Origin: Hyphomicrobium sp.
GTDB taxonomy: Bacteria > Pseudomonadota > Alphaproteobacteria > Rhizobiales > Hyphomicrobiaceae
NCBI RefSeq assembly: GCF_020852195.1
Contig: NZ_JADZBI010000154.1
Location: forward strand, 1 to 54,256
DNA length: 54,256 bases
Direction of reading: 5' to 3'
Below, piece after piece: positions 52,763-54,256 of this stretch. Both the position numbers and the translations under genes were made by a program. The notes under the pieces were generated by a model. It was not told the origin of the DNA, made no database searches, and saw only the letters and a program-made list of their open reading frames with translations. Positions within the stretch are counted from its first letter, which is position 1; the number at the start of each line of letters is the position of its first letter.

Positions 52763-53242
52763 CTATCCTTGCCGCCAAGGCAGACCGGCTGCTTTCCAGC
52801 CCGCCACCTGCCCTCGCTTCTGGGTGGGATCGAGAGGACCCTCGAAGCCATCCGCCACGTTGCGGCAGCGCGTATAGCCTGCGTCTGCCATTGCGACCGC
52901 AGCCGCTCGGCTGCGCGCGCCGGACCGGCATACGAAGAACAGCTCAGCGTCCTTCGACACACCGGCCTTCTCGAGCTCGCCAGACAACTTTTCCACGAAG
53001 TCCGGATCAGTCCGGTTTTCGGGAAAGGTCTGCCACTCGACAGTCACCACACGCTTGTTCAGCGTGCTGAGATCAGGCAGGCCGACAAAGGTCCATTCCG
53101 CTCGAGTCCGCACATCGATCAGAACAGCCTCTGCGTCAGCCTTTAGGCGGGCCCATGTCTCGTCGACGGGCACATCCTCGATTTTGACGCCATCGGTCAA
53201 ACCCTTATCCTCGACCCTACTCCGCCAGCCAAAGCTAAACAC
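52763..53242 (-). CDS. Single-domain rhodanese-like protein
   Basis: A 159-residue protein with a rhodanese fold: AEAVLIDVRTRAEWTFVGLPDLS (about residues 38-60) and an active-site loop CRSGARSRAAAVAMADAG with the catalytic cysteine. It could act as a sulfurtransferase or a phosphatase-like protein; neither is shown. The GTG start at 53242 is uncertain because no strong ribosome site precedes it. It lies between rpsT and dnaA on the same strand, an insertion into the usual rpsT-dnaA pair, about 100 bases before dnaA. Confidence 0.85.
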   Translation of the reverse strand: MFSFGWRSRVEDKGLTDGVKIEDVPVDETWARLKADAEAVLIDVRTRAEWTFVGLPDLSTLNKRVVTVEWQTFPENRTDPDFVEKLSGELEKAGVSKDAELFFVCRSGARSRAAAVAMADAGYTRCRNVADGFEGPLDPTQKRGQVAGWKAAGLPWRQG

Positions 53243-53860
53243 CCCGAACTGACAAAGTTAACGCAAATAAAAAACAGTAACACTTCAGTAATAGAACGCG
53301 CACATCCCGCAATACTAGCGAGACACTTGCACTCCACTGAAATACTGAAGAATTCAGGATGACGTTACGCAACTAGACCCTGAGTCCGGGCGGGGAGATA
53401 CTAGGCGTTACAGCCAGTCTGGCCCCGTCGCGCTGACGAGGACTCTTTTAAAGGGTTGGTAACCTTTTAGCAAGGGCGGGGGTGGGTGGAGAAAGCGCCC
53501 GCAAGCGGCTGGACGAGCGGTGCGTGCAACGTGGAAAACTTGAGTCTCCTCCACAGGTGCAGTGGGGAAACTCCTTGAGGTCAAAGCCAAATCGGAAAGG
53601 GTGGCGAGGCGGCAAAATTCAATTGCGGCGTTCCTGTGACACTCCCGAAGGGGCCACTTTTTTGTTTGCCGGGCGAAAGGGAGGAACGGGAGGGAAAATA
53701 GCCGGGCGCGAGGCTCGGTCGGGACGCCCTCAAGAATCCGTCACTTAGAGGGGTAGGATGGAGGCCGGCGATTCTGTCGCGCGGCCTTCCCTGTGGCGAA
53801 CAGAGCACACTCTTTTTGCTGACGATGCGGATTGCGAAAGAGCGTGGGGAGAACCGTGTA
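53243..53860. other. rpsT to rhodanese intergenic region
   Basis: 618 bases with no credible gene. The right half of the left part (53255-53370) is relatively AT-rich (CAAATAAAAAACAGTAACAC) and likely holds the promoter for the rhodanese-dnaA unit. Three GANTC sites lie in 165 bases (GAGTC 53382-53386, GACTC 53441-53445, GAGTC 53542-53546). No consensus DnaA box was seen, so there is no support for calling it an origin. A convincing rpsT terminator was not recognised. Confidence 0.6.
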
Positions 53861-54124
53861 TCAGGCCATCGCCTTGATACGCTGCGCGAGGCGAGAAACC
53901 TTGCGGCTCGCGGTCTTCGGATGCATGACGCCCTTCTGCGCTGTGCGCACGAGCGAGGGCTGGGCCGACCGAAGTGCAGCAGCGGCGGCGTCCTTGTTGC
54001 CGGAGGCAATCGCCTCCTCGACCTTGCGCACCGCCGTCTTCGCGGTCGAGCGGCGGTTCTTGTTGATCTCGGTCCGGCGCACCATCTGGCGCGTGGCCTT
54101 CTTTGCAGACTTCGTGTTGGCCAT
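53861..54124 (-). CDS. rpsT: 30S ribosomal protein S20
   Basis: An 87-residue, strongly basic helical ribosomal protein. [26 protein letters not shown] at the start and the [20 protein letters not shown]-like ending are canonical. The ribosome site on the minus strand is AAGGTAG about 8 bases before the ATG. It is the first gene of the replication block as seen from the right edge. Confidence 0.98.
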   Translation of the reverse strand: MANTKSAKKATRQMVRRTEINKNRRSTAKTAVRKVEEAIASGNKDAAAAALRSAQPSLVRTAQKGVMHPKTASRKVSRLAQRIKAMA

Positions 54125-54256
54125 AGAGGCTACCTTTCTTCTCGGAGGCCCTCCGCTAAGGAGAGGCTCCCATGACTAAGCCGTGACTTGCTGACATTGT
54201 GTCTGCCCTGGAAGGCCAGCCGCGCGCGCCCCGCACGTCCGTTTGCGGGCGCATGC

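Noticed and set aside
53243-53860. Replication origin next to dnaA
   Set aside because: No consensus DnaA box was found in the region and alphaproteobacterial origins are often elsewhere, for example near hemE.

Overview
The window is about 54 kb of GC-rich chromosomal DNA from an alphaproteobacterium, most likely of the order Hyphomicrobiales (Rhizobiales). The lineage call rests on a GcrA-type cell-cycle regulator, an ActS/ActR (RegB/RegA) redox two-component pair beside a SCO1/SenC gene, an MmcB-family protein, DUF2244 and DUF2628 proteins in their usual neighbourhoods, and the dnaA-dnaN-recF-gyrB and hisB/hisH/hslV gene groups. No phage, plasmid backbone, insertion sequence or CRISPR array was found. 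Almost everything is chromosomal housekeeping with small accessory insertions.

Layout. 0-11 kb: a PAS-PAS-GGDEF-EAL protein, a saccharopine dehydrogenase-like oxidoreductase with a possible leader ORF, a GlcG/HbpS-family protein, a slipin-like protein, two abutting degenerate tRNA-like genes in a hairpin-rich non-coding stretch, a GMC oxidoreductase, an arginine-methyltransferase-like protein and an intracellular PHB depolymerase. 11-20 kb: SCO1/SenC divergent from actS-actR, then mmcB, a Lon-related protease overlapping a USP-like gene, mutM and an enoyl-CoA hydratase. 20-28 kb: two tandem paralogous membrane proteins, argF and argD (argD carries an in-frame TGA), gcrA, a DUF2244 protein, nth and a second GGDEF-EAL protein. 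28-39 kb: histidine biosynthesis in two blocks (hisF, hisA; then hisH, DUF2628, hisB) separated by small genes, a Cas2-like protein, a YCII protein and pyrE; then hslV and hslU separated by an SMR transporter and a membrane protein. 39-45 kb: a secreted WD40 protein, a LysR regulator divergent from a 48-residue peptide gene and a second SMR transporter, trhO, a proline iminopeptidase and a transglutaminase-like protein. 45-54 kb, all on the minus strand: a hypothetical protein, gyrB, recF, dnaN, dnaA, a rhodanese and rpsT.

The main points for follow-up are these. argD has a TGA in place of a Cys codon in an otherwise open frame. Two degenerate tRNA genes overlap by one base at 6.2-6.4 kb. The common mutM-ech-rpsT-dnaA order is broken in a way a single ~34 kb inversion would restore. 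A LysR-divergent promoter carries three TTACA/TGTAA half-sites. An isolated Cas2-like gene sits in the gap between the two his blocks. At least six copies of a paired palindromic intergenic repeat are scattered through the window.

Limits: all functions come from reading the sequence and from memory of protein families; no database search was run. Start codons are chosen by ribosome-binding site and family length and may be off for several genes.
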